From: Vibrio sp. Of7-15
GTDB taxonomy: Bacteria; Pseudomonadota; Gammaproteobacteria; Enterobacterales; Vibrionaceae
Assembly: GCF_022347565.1 (NCBI RefSeq)
Contig: NZ_JAKRGH010000012.1
Coordinates: forward strand, 62,001-126,000
Length of the DNA stretch: 64,000 bases
Direction: 5' to 3'
The notes under the pieces were generated by a model that searched no databases, had not been told where the DNA came from, and saw only the letters and a program-made list of their open reading frames with translations. The translations under genes and the position numbers were made by a program. Below are positions 10,315 to 19,308 of the stretch, piece by piece (within the stretch, counting starts at the first letter, position 1; each line of letters starts with the position of its first letter).

Positions 10315-10695
10315 ATGTTTATATCGTTATACGCCGCTGTATTAGGGCTGTTATACATAGGGTTAAGCGTTAAAGTGATTAAAGCTCGGCGTCGATATCT
10401 GGTTGCGATTGGTGATAATGATCAGCAAGTCTTGCAGCGAGCGATTCGGGTTCATGGGAATTTCTCTGAATATGTACCGTTTGCTTTAGTGTTATTGTTT
10501 TTTTGCGAATATAGTGGTCTAGCGTCTGGCTGGGGCCATGTTTTGGGTTCGATATTGGTGATAGGACGATTGTTACACGCTTATGGTGTTAGCTCAGTTA
10601 ATGAGAACTTGAAGTTTAGAATCTCCGGGATGGCGATGACCTTCAGCGTTATTATTGCTTGCTCTTGTTACTTGCTGTGGCAGTCATTGATTTAA
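10315..10695 (+). CDS. MAPEG family membrane protein
   Basis: A 126-residue protein with about four membrane helices. The segment RAIRVHGNFSEYVPFALVLL is the central signature of the MAPEG family (microsomal glutathione-transferase-like proteins; E. coli YecN is a relative), and GRLLHAYG follows in the expected place. Bacterial members are poorly characterised; glutathione-dependent detoxification is an inference from the eukaryotic relatives. It starts 34 bases after pbpC and ends at a strong hairpin, so it may be the last gene of the macroglobulin-pbpC unit. The function of this copy is not established by context. Confidence 0.85.
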   Translation: MFISLYAAVLGLLYIGLSVKVIKARRRYLVAIGDNDQQVLQRAIRVHGNFSEYVPFALVLLFFCEYSGLASGWGHVLGSILVIGRLLHAYGVSSVNENLKFRISGMAMTFSVIIACSCYLLWQSLI

Positions 10696-10703
10696 CCGCA
10701 GCG

Positions 10704-10740
10704 CAGTACGGAGCATAATTGTGTATGCTCCGTACTGATT
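10704..10740. terminator. Long perfect hairpin between convergent genes
   Basis: A perfect 14-base stem, CAGTACGGAGCATA (10704-10717) with TATGCTCCGTACTG (10724-10737), loop of six, followed on the + strand by ATTTTA. It sits between the converging MAPEG and S4 genes and probably ends the + transcript; the minus side lacks a T run. Confidence 0.6.
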
Positions 10741-10775
10741 TTACCGTTTATGTTTTCTTAAAACTTACCGTATTG

Positions 10776-11183
10776 CTAAAATTTGATTGCTCCACGGCCA
10801 GTCTGGCTGTCGCGTTTTATCTCTTCTTTTGGTGCGGTTGTTTTCTTTTCTTTTTTTGATGAAGACTTTTTATTGTTGTTTTTGTTCGACTTAGCGGCTT
10901 TTTTCGGAGCTGGTTTAACTTGCTCAGGCTCTTCTTGCACCGGTGCTTCACAGTAGACGTAATAAAATTCACCATTAAATTCAATGACATCACCGTCATA
11001 AAGCTTACGACGTTTTCGTTGCTCTAACTCACCATTTACGGCGACGTAGCCTTCACCGATAGCATGCTTTGCTTCTCCGCCACCGCTGACGGCATTGGCG
11101 ATTTTTAGCACTTTATACAGTTCTATGGGTTGCGAAGACACTTCCACTTCCAGTGCTTCTACTTCATATTCTTCTTCTGACAT
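10776..11183 (-). CDS. YbcJ-like S4-domain RNA-binding protein with a lysine-rich tail
   Basis: A 135-residue protein. Residues about 15-80 form an S4-type RNA-binding domain of the YbcJ kind (LYKVLKIANAVSGGGEAKHAI, then GYVAVNGELEQRKRRKLYDG). E. coli YbcJ is about 70 residues long. Here the domain has an acidic N-terminal extension and a C-terminal tail of about 50 residues rich in lysine, serine and asparagine, followed by RGAIKF. The tail looks disordered and strongly basic, suited to nucleic-acid contact. The start ATG 11183 is chosen over an in-frame GTG at 11192; neither has a strong ribosome-binding site. The exact RNA target is unknown. It is transcribed alone, converging on the MAPEG gene. 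Confidence 0.85.
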   Translation of the reverse strand: MSEEEYEVEALEVEVSSQPIELYKVLKIANAVSGGGEAKHAIGEGYVAVNGELEQRKRRKLYDGDVIEFNGEFYYVYCEAPVQEEPEQVKPAPKKAAKSNKNNNKKSSSKKEKKTTAPKEEIKRDSQTGRGAIKF

Positions 11184-11313
11184 CTTGTTCACTTAAACTG
11201 GTGATCACTGCCACTATTGTAACGGGGTTCGCTTCGATCAGGAAAGTAATAATCTTACGGGGTGTGTTATCATTTAGGGCTGTTTAATCGTGTTTATTAT
11301 TAGGTTACACACT

Positions 11314-11517
11314 ATGAATTTGTCACTGCTTCCGGCTAAAGAAAAGAATCGCATTGAATTAGATAAGCAAGCGGCTTATGCAGTATGGAAGGTAAAAAAC
11401 AGCAAAGCGGGTTATGAGATCTTTGTTACTGAGGTAAATAAGATCAGTGATGAAGACGATCAAAGCTTTTATAACCAAGCGGTGGAGAAGTACAAACGTA
11501 AAATGGGTGTGCAGTAG
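11314..11517 (+). CDS. DUF3283 family small protein
   Basis: A 67-residue protein, MNLSLLPAKEKNRIELDKQA onward, that I recognise as the DUF3283 type found in Vibrio and relatives. It is soluble and highly charged, with a C-terminal basic helix (EKYKRKMG). No function is known. The start at ATG 11314 fits the family's N-terminus and has TAGGTTA upstream; an upstream GTG at 11290 is in frame but would add a poorly conserved-looking extension. It stands alone, divergent from the S4-domain gene with about 130 bases between them. Confidence 0.75.
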   Translation: MNLSLLPAKEKNRIELDKQAAYAVWKVKNSKAGYEIFVTEVNKISDEDDQSFYNQAVEKYKRKMGVQ

Positions 11518-11616
11518 TCAGTAATAAATTTGGTTTAATCTTGAAAGTTTTTACTGCGCTGCCAGTTCTATTGATACAACGAGGCTAACATTCATTAAGA
11601 CTGGGAAGACGAATTT

Positions 11617-12222
11617 ATGACCACACCAATTAAGATGACGCTATATCGCTGGGCTGGTAGCTGGGGACCGTTTAAGGTGAATATTCCTTGTGGCGAATGC
11701 ACGTTAACCAAAGATATTCTGCAAGATACGTTTGATAATGAGTTAGCGGGTATTGATATTGAACTGGAAGTGAAAGACTGGTTATCTCATTGGTGGGAGC
11801 CACTGAAGTTAGGTTCATGGCATGCACCTATTTTGGTTGTGGAAGGTAAAGTAGTCAGCCAAGGAGAGGCACTTAACCGAGGGGTCCTAGTGCAATCGGT
11901 GATCAGCGAAGTGGCCAAATCTTCTGAGCTTAAAGGGAATATCGTATATGGCAAAGCCACTTGCCCATATTGTGTGAAAGCCAAAAAAGCCTTGGATGAA
12001 GCGGGTATTGATTATCAGTATTATGATGTTGTGAAAGACAGTGCTGCGCTTTATCGGATGATCCCTGAAACCAAAGCGATCATTGGTGAAAAAACACCAG
12101 TAACTGTGCCTCAAATCTGGCTTGATGGTCAATATGTTGGTGGGTTTGATAACCTAGAGCAACATCTTGCTAATACGTCATCGCTACCTGCTGAATCAAT
12201 ATCGGCAAACACAGTGGCTTAG
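11617..12222 (+). CDS. Two-domain glutaredoxin-family protein
   Basis: A 201-residue cytosolic protein. The C-terminal half is a classic glutaredoxin: active site CPYC at residues 116-119 (ATCPYCVKAKKAL), cis-proline motif TVPQIW and the GGFDNLEQ glutathione-binding loop. It would reduce disulfides or glutathionylated proteins with glutathione. The N-terminal half (about 1-100) is a separate segment with its own CGEC pair at 25-28 (NIPCGECTLTKDIL) and a possible cis-proline loop in WHAPILVV, so it looks like a second, diverged thioredoxin-fold unit. No signal peptide. It is flanked by its own spacing on both sides and appears to be a single gene. The role of the N-terminal half is not known to me. 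Confidence 0.85.
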   Translation: MTTPIKMTLYRWAGSWGPFKVNIPCGECTLTKDILQDTFDNELAGIDIELEVKDWLSHWWEPLKLGSWHAPILVVEGKVVSQGEALNRGVLVQSVISEVAKSSELKGNIVYGKATCPYCVKAKKALDEAGIDYQYYDVVKDSAALYRMIPETKAIIGEKTPVTVPQIWLDGQYVGGFDNLEQHLANTSSLPAESISANTVA

Positions 12223-12270
12223 AATGGCAAACTCCCCCTTTAATTCGGGGCGACTTTCAAGCTGCTCAAA

Positions 12271-12315
12271 CACCGACTAAATTTATAGAAGCGCATCAGT
12301 GCAATTTAGTCGGTG
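12271..12315 (+). other. Perfect 13-base inverted repeat next to a ribosome-binding site
   Basis: CACCGACTAAATT (12271-12283) and AATTTAGTCGGTG (12303-12315) pair perfectly around a 19-base loop. The 3' arm ends inside the sequence GGTGAGGT that forms the ribosome-binding site of the gene at 12324. No T run follows, so it does not look like a normal terminator for the glutaredoxin gene. It may act on translation of the downstream gene, or serve as a 3' end structure or binding site. Confidence 0.6.
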
Positions 12316-12323
12316 AGGTCACC

Positions 12324-12656
12324 ATGAAAACAGTGGTAGCTAAGCTGGATCTGGTGGCTGAACTGCCTTCTGGGCAGAGGAAGTTAACGGTGGTTACGTT
12401 ATATTTACCTGATGAAAACGGTTGTCCAGAAAAAGGTTGTGCCACGTGCCAGTTGAGTATTACAGGGGCGTTAAACATAGATCAAAAAGTACATGGTGAA
12501 GATGGCTTTCAGGCTTTGTCTATGGCGTTAGCGTATGTACGTTTTTGTTTGATTAGTTTTATTCAAGACGGCGGGCTATGGTATTTTTTAGATGGGGAAA
12601 CCGAGTTTGAGCTAAGTGACTATTTTCCTCTTTATGGCCCGAGTTCCAGTATTTAA
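12324..12656 (+). CDS. Small protein of unknown function (possibly DUF6968-like)
   Basis: A 110-residue soluble protein. It begins with about 25 residues rich in beta-strand character (KLTVVTLYLPDENG) and then a cysteine cluster, GCPEKGCATCQLSI, that could bind a metal. The segment GEDGFQALSMALAYVRFCL resembles the 'D-x-x-Q-A-L-x-L-A-L' pattern of DUF6968 proteins; this match is from memory and tentative. No function can be assigned. A GGTGAGGT ribosome-binding site lies at good distance from ATG 12324, directly after the inverted repeat. It is convergent with the slyD-like gene. Confidence 0.65.
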   Translation: MKTVVAKLDLVAELPSGQRKLTVVTLYLPDENGCPEKGCATCQLSITGALNIDQKVHGEDGFQALSMALAYVRFCLISFIQDGGLWYFLDGETEFELSDYFPLYGPSSSI

Positions 12657-12666
12657 GCAAATACGA

Positions 12667-12698
12667 TGAAAAAAGTGGCCTAACTCAATAAGCCACTT
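12667..12698 (-). terminator. Intrinsic terminator of the slyD-like gene
   Basis: Read on the minus strand, AAGTGGC and GCCACTT (12692-12698 with 12673-12679) form a stem with a 12-base loop, followed by six T. It lies 18 bases downstream of the slyD-like stop codon. Confidence 0.8.
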
Positions 12699-12715
12699 AG
12701 GTATTGTTGTTATTT

Positions 12716-13204
12716 TTAGTGTTGGTGACCACCAACGCCGTGTGCATGGCCATGAGCAATTTCTTCTGCTGTGGCTTCTCGTACTGCAACTACTTCAAGA
12801 TCAAACGTTAATGTTCTACCTGCAAATGGGTGGTTCATGTCGGCTGTGACCATGAATTTACCCGCTTTTAAAATGGTGACTTGGCGCATGCCTTGCTCTG
12901 TATGAACAATGGCTGTCATGCCTGCTTTCCATTTGGTATTTTTAGGACCTTGCAGGTGTTTTACTGGAATACGTTGTTCAAGGCCCTCAACGCGATCGCC
13001 GTACGTTTCTTTGGCTGGTGGCGTGACTGAAACCTTATCACCCTGTTGCTTGCCAGCAAGAGCCTTCTCTACGCCTACCATGGTGTTGTTATGGCCGTGT
13101 AAGTAAGCAATAGGATCGTGTCCAACATTGTTTTCAAGCTCTTGGCCTTGCTCGTCTTTTAAAACGTAATTGAATTGAACGACTGTGTTGTTGGCAATTT
13201 GCAT
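12716..13204 (-). CDS. slyD: FKBP-type peptidyl-prolyl cis-trans isomerase, SlyD-like
   Basis: A 162-residue cytosolic isomerase and chaperone. The FKBP core is split by an insert-in-flap domain of SlyD type: YLHGHNNTMVGVEKALAGK, then YGDRVEGLEQRIPVKHL, then ADMNHPFAGRTLTFDLEVV. SlyD proteins catalyse prolyl isomerisation and carry nickel for hydrogenase assembly. The C-terminal metal-binding tail here is short, ending in a histidine-rich stretch (HGHAHGVGGHQH) without the cysteines of E. coli SlyD, so metal binding would be weaker or different. The start has an AGGATAA ribosome-binding site. It is a single gene with its own terminator. A paralogue such as FkpB is an alternative name, but length and tail favour SlyD. 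Confidence 0.9.
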   Translation of the reverse strand: MQIANNTVVQFNYVLKDEQGQELENNVGHDPIAYLHGHNNTMVGVEKALAGKQQGDKVSVTPPAKETYGDRVEGLEQRIPVKHLQGPKNTKWKAGMTAIVHTEQGMRQVTILKAGKFMVTADMNHPFAGRTLTFDLEVVAVREATAEEIAHGHAHGVGGHQH

Positions 13205-13568
13205 AATTTATCCTAGCGGTGTTTTGAAAGAGCCTGACTATAACAGAAATGATAACTAATAGCCTCTAGGTTTGGCCTTGTTATTCTCTTGGCGTCATGG
13301 TGTGTTTATTTTGAGTAGCGGCAAGGTAAATAATTAGAGAGGCAGCTTTTCAGTAATGATTTAGTAGCACGCGATACTTGTGTTATATGCATCATGTTAC
13401 TATATTCTTTAATAGGTCAAGATATGAATCTTAGTTTGCAAAATTGGCAGGTGTGAAAATTGTTAATTGTTGTATTCTAGCCCTGCTTTTGTTTAACGGA
13501 TTAATCATTCAAAAATAACATTATGATCATGGTCTTGATCACAAGCAAATCATCCAGTTTATTTGGTT

Positions 13569-13616
13569 GGTTAAGATAAGCGAGTTATACCGCATTAACT
13601 GATGCTTATCTTAACC
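13569..13616. terminator. Perfect 13-base inverted repeat in the slyD-ade interval
   Basis: GGTTAAGATAAGC (13569-13581) pairs with GCTTATCTTAACC (13604-13616). On the + strand it is followed by TTATTTTTTC, which has terminator character; on the minus strand it lies 18 bases past the stop of the adenine deaminase gene but has no T run. The rest of the 429-base interval 13205-13633 holds no gene that I can support; it should contain the slyD promoter and could contain a short + strand RNA. Confidence 0.55.
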
Positions 13617-13633
13617 TTATTTTTTCTCTTCTA

Positions 13634-14677
<1,044 letters not shown>

Positions 14678-14803
14678 TTAAGCCTAGTTGCAAAAGTATT
14701 AATGAGCAAAGTAGTGAATAAGATTCTCCGTTTATCTGGTCTATATTTATAGCAAAGCGAGTGCTGGATATATAACTATTCGAATTTGTTAAGGAAAACC
14801 ATC

Positions 14804-15127
14804 ATGCAATGTATCTATTCTGCAGAGCATCCAACGGAAGCACATATTGTTCGAGGGATTTTAGAGTCTCAGGGCATACGCTGTGAAGTGAGAGGAGAAG
14901 GCATTTTTGGTTTAAAAGGCGAGTTGCCCTGTACACAAGACACCGATCCGACGGTTTGGCTGCTTTATGAAGCCCAGTACTCAATGGCTCGTCAAATTAT
15001 TCAAGATTATGAGCAGACAAAACGTGTTAATGGGTTGTGTATTGAAAGCTGGGTTTGTCAGTCATGTGGTGAAGAATCTGAAGTACAGTTTGGTGTTTGT
15101 TGGAAATGTGAACAATCAAGACCATAA
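14804..15127 (+). CDS. DUF2007-type protein with C-terminal zinc ribbon
   Basis: A 107-residue cytosolic protein. The N-terminal part (YSAEHPTEAHIVRGILESQG through LYEAQYSMARQIIQDYE) fits DUF2007, an ACT-like fold sometimes called a putative prokaryotic signal-transducing protein. The C-terminal end is a zinc ribbon, WVCQSCGEESEVQFGVCWKC, with two CxxC pairs. No partner or function is known; the fusion of DUF2007 with a zinc ribbon is common in proteobacteria. The start at ATG 14804 is supported by AAGGA at 14791-14795; an in-frame start at 14786 has none. It is divergent from the adenine deaminase gene. Confidence 0.85.
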   Translation: MQCIYSAEHPTEAHIVRGILESQGIRCEVRGEGIFGLKGELPCTQDTDPTVWLLYEAQYSMARQIIQDYEQTKRVNGLCIESWVCQSCGEESEVQFGVCWKCEQSRP

Positions 15128-15322
15128 ACATGTTAGCAGCATTTGCAGGTTGTTTGTATGAATTTACCTGCGTAATCGCGTTTTTTCTTTACAGTGTTTT
15201 TTATTTATATACAAGTTTTTCTTTGAAGAAAACTCTCAAAAAGTCATTTTTAGCTACGTGAACTCAGAATTTTGTTGTTATAGTTATGTATAGTGTGTTG
15301 TAAGATTAAATAGTTTGGTTGT

Positions 15323-15835
15323 ATGAGAACAAAACAATGGTTATTCAGTGGTTTATTGATGTCACTAGTAGGATGTGCAGCAACATCCTCTTCCAATATG
15401 CAAAAGGAAACCTATCATAATTGGATTTTATCAGAGCATAATTCGGTATCTACTCAAGGGTATCAATATATGTTGTCATTAACGGAAACTGGTAATGGTA
15501 GCAACTTTCAAGTTCTTTGTGATGCGACCGGCCTGTCGGTGAATATTGAAACAGAAAACAATACAGGGTTTTACAATTCGGCATTTGCTCAAATCACCAT
15601 TGATGATCAACCAATGTTTATGATTAATACCTTTAAAGGTGATGGTAGTGGTAAAGGCGCATCCACCAATGAGAGCCAAGACGTACAAAAAATCGTAAAT
15701 GCGATACGTTCTGGTGAAAAAATGGAATCTCGTTTAGTGGGCTCATTAGGTGTCAGTCAAGATCAATTTGAGATAGCTGGCGCAAAAGATGCGCTGTACG
15801 CATTATCCCAAAAGTGTAGTTATGCTCAGTTGTAA
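15323..15835 (+). CDS. Putative lipoprotein of unknown function
   Basis: A 170-residue exported protein. The N-terminus RTKQWLFSGLLMSLVGC is a lipoprotein signal with lipobox LVGC and acylation at Cys18; the following AATSSS (no Asp at +2) predicts transfer to the outer membrane. The mature part has no repeats or motif that I recognise. It contains two other cysteines (in VLCDATG and QKCSYAQL) that could form a disulfide in the periplasm. It is a single gene, ended by a good terminator. I cannot assign a family. Confidence 0.75.
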   Translation: MRTKQWLFSGLLMSLVGCAATSSSNMQKETYHNWILSEHNSVSTQGYQYMLSLTETGNGSNFQVLCDATGLSVNIETENNTGFYNSAFAQITIDDQPMFMINTFKGDGSGKGASTNESQDVQKIVNAIRSGEKMESRLVGSLGVSQDQFEIAGAKDALYALSQKCSYAQL

Positions 15836-15858
15836 TTGAATTACGCTGGATGGTAGGT

Positions 15859-15886
15859 AAGGAGCTTCTTTGGACGCTCCTTTTTT
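15859..15886 (+). terminator. Terminator after the lipoprotein gene
   Basis: AAGGAGC (15859-15865) pairs with GCTCCTT (15876-15882), followed by a run of six T from 15881. The remaining interval to 16226 (about 340 bases) is AT-rich; I see no gene or clear regulatory motif in it beyond the probable promoter of the TRAP operon. Confidence 0.8.
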
Positions 15887-16226
15887 GTTTTTATTTTGTG
15901 AGTTATAGACTGCGTGTTTCAATTATTTGGTGATAACTTTTCGGGCAGAGTTCTTTGCTGTCCAGTATGGCTTCAAAATTCCTTCATTTAATCAGCTAAA
16001 CTTTCGCTTTTTCATTGTTTTTATTGGAAGTGGTTATCTGTGATGACACCAAGATAGTAGCTGACATAGCCTAAGGTGGTTTGACTTATTTACTTAACTA
16101 TTATGATTGTTTTTTCATATTAATCCATTGGTTTGGAATTATATGGGGTGGTATCCTATTTGTGTTTGTTTAAATAGTGGCCGCATTTATTAAGTGGTTT
16201 TAGATCATAAAGATGGATAGGTAAAT

Positions 16227-17288
16227 ATGAATACATTTGGGAAATTAGCGATAGTAGTAACGATGTCGGTCAGCACTTGTGGCGCTGCATTGGCAGAAAG
16301 CATTAACGCCACTGTCGTTGCTGGACACCCACCTGTTTTTCGCTGGGTTAAGCATTTGCAACACACTTTTATTCCCGCTGTTAATGAGGAGCTAAAAGGC
16401 ACTGGTTACACCATTAATTGGTCTGAGCATTATGGTGGTTCACTGGCAAAAGTAGGGAGTGTACTAGAAGCGACAGAAGAAGGACTGGCAGACATCGCCT
16501 TTGTTTCAACGTTATTTGAATCTTCAAAACTATCGTTACAAAACGTCACGTATTTTACGCCCTTTGTTTCTGATGATGTGGGTACTGTGGCAAGTTTAGT
16601 GGATGAGCTTAATCACTCAAATAAAGACATGCAGGAGGCTTGGCATGACAATGGTGTGGAGTACTTAGGTGGGGCCACGGGGATTGATGATTATTTACTG
16701 ATGACTGACTTTCCTGTGACCAATATGGCTGATTTATCGGGGAAAAAAATTGCGGCTCCAGGATCTGCGGTTAACTGGCTGAAAGGAACGGGTGCGGTCG
16801 GTGTGTCGGGTAATTTAACCACTTATTACAATGAGCTGAAAACAGGTGTTTATGACGGTGTTATTGTTTTCGCGACGGCGGCAGTACCAAGTAAGCTGTA
16901 TGAAGTGGCTCCTTATATTACAAAAGTGGGGTTTGGTGCTCAATATGCGGGGGGCATTGCTGCCAATAAAGAGTGGTTTGATGAGCAACCGAAAAAAGTA
17001 CAAACCGCACTAAAAACTGGAGCCGAAGCCCAACGTATTGCTTACCATCAAGATCTGATTCTGTCTGTTGAGCAGTCTATGGCTACCATGGCAGATCACG
17101 GTGCGGTGATTTCTGAGGTGGATGCTACGTTTCGCTCTAAATGGGCAGCAGGTATGGATAATGTTGCCAAGGTCTGGGCGAAGCAGCTTGATGGTGAAGG
17201 TAAAGCGGGGAGCTTGGTATTAGAAAGCTATCTTGATGCGATGCGAGCAACGGGTGTGCGTCCGACACGAAATTGGGATCAAGAATAA
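16227..17288 (+). CDS. TRAP transporter substrate-binding protein (DctP family)
   Basis: A 353-residue periplasmic protein that captures a solute for the TRAP membrane proteins encoded next. The signal peptide ends at GAALA (cleavage after residue 23). The central region has family-typical segments: GYTINWSEHYGGSLAKVGSVLEA, then VTNMADLSGKKIAAPG and YNELKTGVYDGVIV. TRAP systems use the sodium gradient and most often carry carboxylates, amino acids or sugar acids; this sequence lacks anything that lets me name the substrate, and the conserved arginine used for carboxylate binding is not obvious. First gene of a three-gene operon. Confidence 0.9.
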   Translation: MNTFGKLAIVVTMSVSTCGAALAESINATVVAGHPPVFRWVKHLQHTFIPAVNEELKGTGYTINWSEHYGGSLAKVGSVLEATEEGLADIAFVSTLFESSKLSLQNVTYFTPFVSDDVGTVASLVDELNHSNKDMQEAWHDNGVEYLGGATGIDDYLLMTDFPVTNMADLSGKKIAAPGSAVNWLKGTGAVGVSGNLTTYYNELKTGVYDGVIVFATAAVPSKLYEVAPYITKVGFGAQYAGGIAANKEWFDEQPKKVQTALKTGAEAQRIAYHQDLILSVEQSMATMADHGAVISEVDATFRSKWAAGMDNVAKVWAKQLDGEGKAGSLVLESYLDAMRATGVRPTRNWDQE

Positions 17289-17303
17289 TATCGGAGAGTG
17301 GGC

Positions 17304-17900
17304 ATGAATAAACAAGTTCGCTCTCGGCTTATACTTCAGTCTGAGCGCCATCGCTTTTATTTTTTCGTTCTGTTTATGGATCAACTCCCTCAATTTTTAC
17401 ATAGATTGACAATGATTCTAAACACAATTGGCTCATTGTTGATTGTGATGCTTGTTATTTTGGTTAATACCGATGTGATTGGGCGCAGTGTATTCGGTGC
17501 GCCCTTATCTGGTGTGCCTGAAATTGTCAGCTTGTCTATCGCTGCCATTGTGTTTTTGCAAGTGGCTTATACCGTTCAACAAGGTAAGTTAACTCGTTCT
17601 GATGCGTTATTAACGATGGTGGGGAAGCGATTCCCTAAGCTGAAGTTAATGGTTGAGGCATTATTTAATATGATCGCTGCTATATTGGTGGCGGTTTTAT
17701 TTTCAGTTAGCTACCCCTTTTTTCTTAAAGCCTGGAGTAAAAATACGTTTGTTGGTTCGATTGGTGACTTCACGGCACCTATTTGGCCTATAAAACTCAT
17801 TATTATGGTTGGCTGCGCTGCGCTTTTTTGTCAGTTTTTAATGGGCTGCATACTTTGTTGTTATCAAGCGGTTCTGTCACCTCGAAAGGAGAGGCTATGA
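17304..17900 (+). CDS. TRAP transporter small membrane subunit (DctQ family)
   Basis: A 198-residue inner-membrane protein with four predicted membrane helices, starting after a roughly 35-residue cytosolic N-terminus that is longer than usual. The segment NTDVIGRSVFGAPLSGVPEIV is the DctQ signature, with GRSVFG and PEIV in the expected place. It pairs with the large subunit to form the channel. The start at ATG 17304 is favoured because GGAG lies seven bases upstream; a GTG at 17298 sits inside that ribosome-binding site. The stop overlaps the start of the next gene by four bases (ATGA), which indicates translational coupling. Confidence 0.9.
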   Translation: MNKQVRSRLILQSERHRFYFFVLFMDQLPQFLHRLTMILNTIGSLLIVMLVILVNTDVIGRSVFGAPLSGVPEIVSLSIAAIVFLQVAYTVQQGKLTRSDALLTMVGKRFPKLKLMVEALFNMIAAILVAVLFSVSYPFFLKAWSKNTFVGSIGDFTAPIWPIKLIIMVGCAALFCQFLMGCILCCYQAVLSPRKERL

Positions 17901-19210
17901 GCTCGTTAGATGTTGGCGTTCTGTCATTAATACTGATGGTGTTGTTGGTATACAGCGGGCTATATGTGTCGATTGCGCTGATGCTATGCTCTTATCTCGG
18001 TGTGTGGTTGATGAAAGGATCAAGTGTTTTAGCAGGTAAGCTGCTAGCGATAGTGGCCTATGATTCCATTGCAAGCTATCACTTTGGGGTGATCCCTTTA
18101 TTTGTGTTGATGGGATTAATTGTATCGGCAGCAGGCATAGGGCGAGATGCCTTTGATGTTGCCTATGTGATCTTTCGTCGTTTACGTGGCGGATTGGGTG
18201 TGGGTGCCGTGGGGGCGAATACATTATTTGCGGCGATCACTGGGATTTCAATTGCTTCGGCTTCGGTATTTACCAAGGTGGCGGTGCCAGAGTTAATACG
18301 TCATGGTTACAGCAAAACGTTTTCAACGGGTGTTGTGGCTGGCTCCTCAGTATTAGGGATGTTGATTCCGCCTAGTTTGCTGCTGATCTTATATGGGGTT
18401 TTGGCTGAGCAATCAGTGGGGGATTTATTTTTAGCAGGGGTGACTCCTGGTTTACTGTTAGCCGTATTTTTTTGCTGCGGCATTGTGTTGATGGCGATCT
18501 ATTTCCCACGCTTTATCGGTCAGCCTATATCGTACCAAGAAGAAGCGCGCATAGAGTGGCGTTCACTGCTCGTGAAAAGTGTGCCGATGTTAGGTTTAAT
18601 TACTTTGGTGCTAGGTGGCATTTATGGTGGTGTGTTTACTCCGATAGAAGCGGGGGCTGTTGGTTGTTTGGGAACGTTTATTATCGGCGTGATTAAAAAA
18701 GCGCTGAGTTGGCAGGTATGTTGGTCAATTCTAAATGAAACGGGGCAAATTACCGCCAGCATCTGCTTTTTAATCATCGCAGCACAAATGTACTCTCGTA
18801 TGTTAGCGGTGTCTGGTCTACCGTTTGAATTTGGTCAATGGATCACTACAGTTGATATAGGCTTCTGGGGCGTTATTTTTGCTTACATCACTGTGGTTAT
18901 TTTGATGGGAACAGTATTGGATTCTTCTTCCATCATGCTGATTTTGTTACCGTTGGTATTGCCTGTTGTGACAAGCATGAATATTGATCTCATCTGGTTT
19001 GGTATTGTTACGATATTGGCGGTGGAAATCGGCTTGTTAACTCCCCCTTTCGGTTTATCTGTTTATGTGATCAAATCAACGTTGGATGATTCATCTATCA
19101 CGCTTAGTCAGATTTTTTCTGGAGCCGCTCCCTTTGCTTTTATGATGCTGCTGGTACTAGGGATTGTATTGGCTTTTCCTGTATTAACTACGGCTCTTTT
19201 AAGGTGGTAA
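17897..19210 (+). CDS. TRAP transporter large membrane subunit (DctM family)
   Basis: A 437-residue inner-membrane permease with about 12 helices. Motifs of the DctM family are visible: PLFVLMGLIVSAAGIGRDAF, GGLGVGAVGANTLFAAITG, GSSVLGMLIPPSLLLILYG and, near the end, LLTPPFGLSVYVI. It carries out sodium-coupled import of the solute delivered by the binding protein. ATG 17897 has an AAGGAGAGG ribosome-binding site and overlaps the DctQ stop; the open frame continues upstream of it but that part overlaps the DctQ gene and is not expected to be translated. Last gene of the operon, ended by a bidirectional terminator. Confidence 0.93.
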   Translation: MSSLDVGVLSLILMVLLVYSGLYVSIALMLCSYLGVWLMKGSSVLAGKLLAIVAYDSIASYHFGVIPLFVLMGLIVSAAGIGRDAFDVAYVIFRRLRGGLGVGAVGANTLFAAITGISIASASVFTKVAVPELIRHGYSKTFSTGVVAGSSVLGMLIPPSLLLILYGVLAEQSVGDLFLAGVTPGLLLAVFFCCGIVLMAIYFPRFIGQPISYQEEARIEWRSLLVKSVPMLGLITLVLGGIYGGVFTPIEAGAVGCLGTFIIGVIKKALSWQVCWSILNETGQITASICFLIIAAQMYSRMLAVSGLPFEFGQWITTVDIGFWGVIFAYITVVILMGTVLDSSSIMLILLPLVLPVVTSMNIDLIWFGIVTILAVEIGLLTPPFGLSVYVIKSTLDDSSITLSQIFSGAAPFAFMMLLVLGIVLAFPVLTTALLRW

Positions 19211-19250
19211 GTTGTTTTTTCATCAACCAGAGTTAATTATTAAGGAATAT

Positions 19251-19278
19251 AAAAAAGCCAGCAGACGCTGGCTTTTTT
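19251..19278. terminator. Bidirectional intrinsic terminator
   Basis: A perfect stem of AAAAAAGCCAGC (19251-19262) and GCTGGCTTTTTT (19267-19278) with a four-base loop. It works in either direction and separates the TRAP operon from the convergent membrane-protein gene. Confidence 0.92.
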
Positions 19279-19308
19279 ATGTTTTTCAATATTAGGGAGA
19301 GTTAAAGG

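Noticed and set aside
17783-17896. Upstream extension of the DctM reading frame
   Set aside because: It lies wholly inside the DctQ gene; the ATG at 17897 has a strong ribosome-binding site and gives the family's normal N-terminus.
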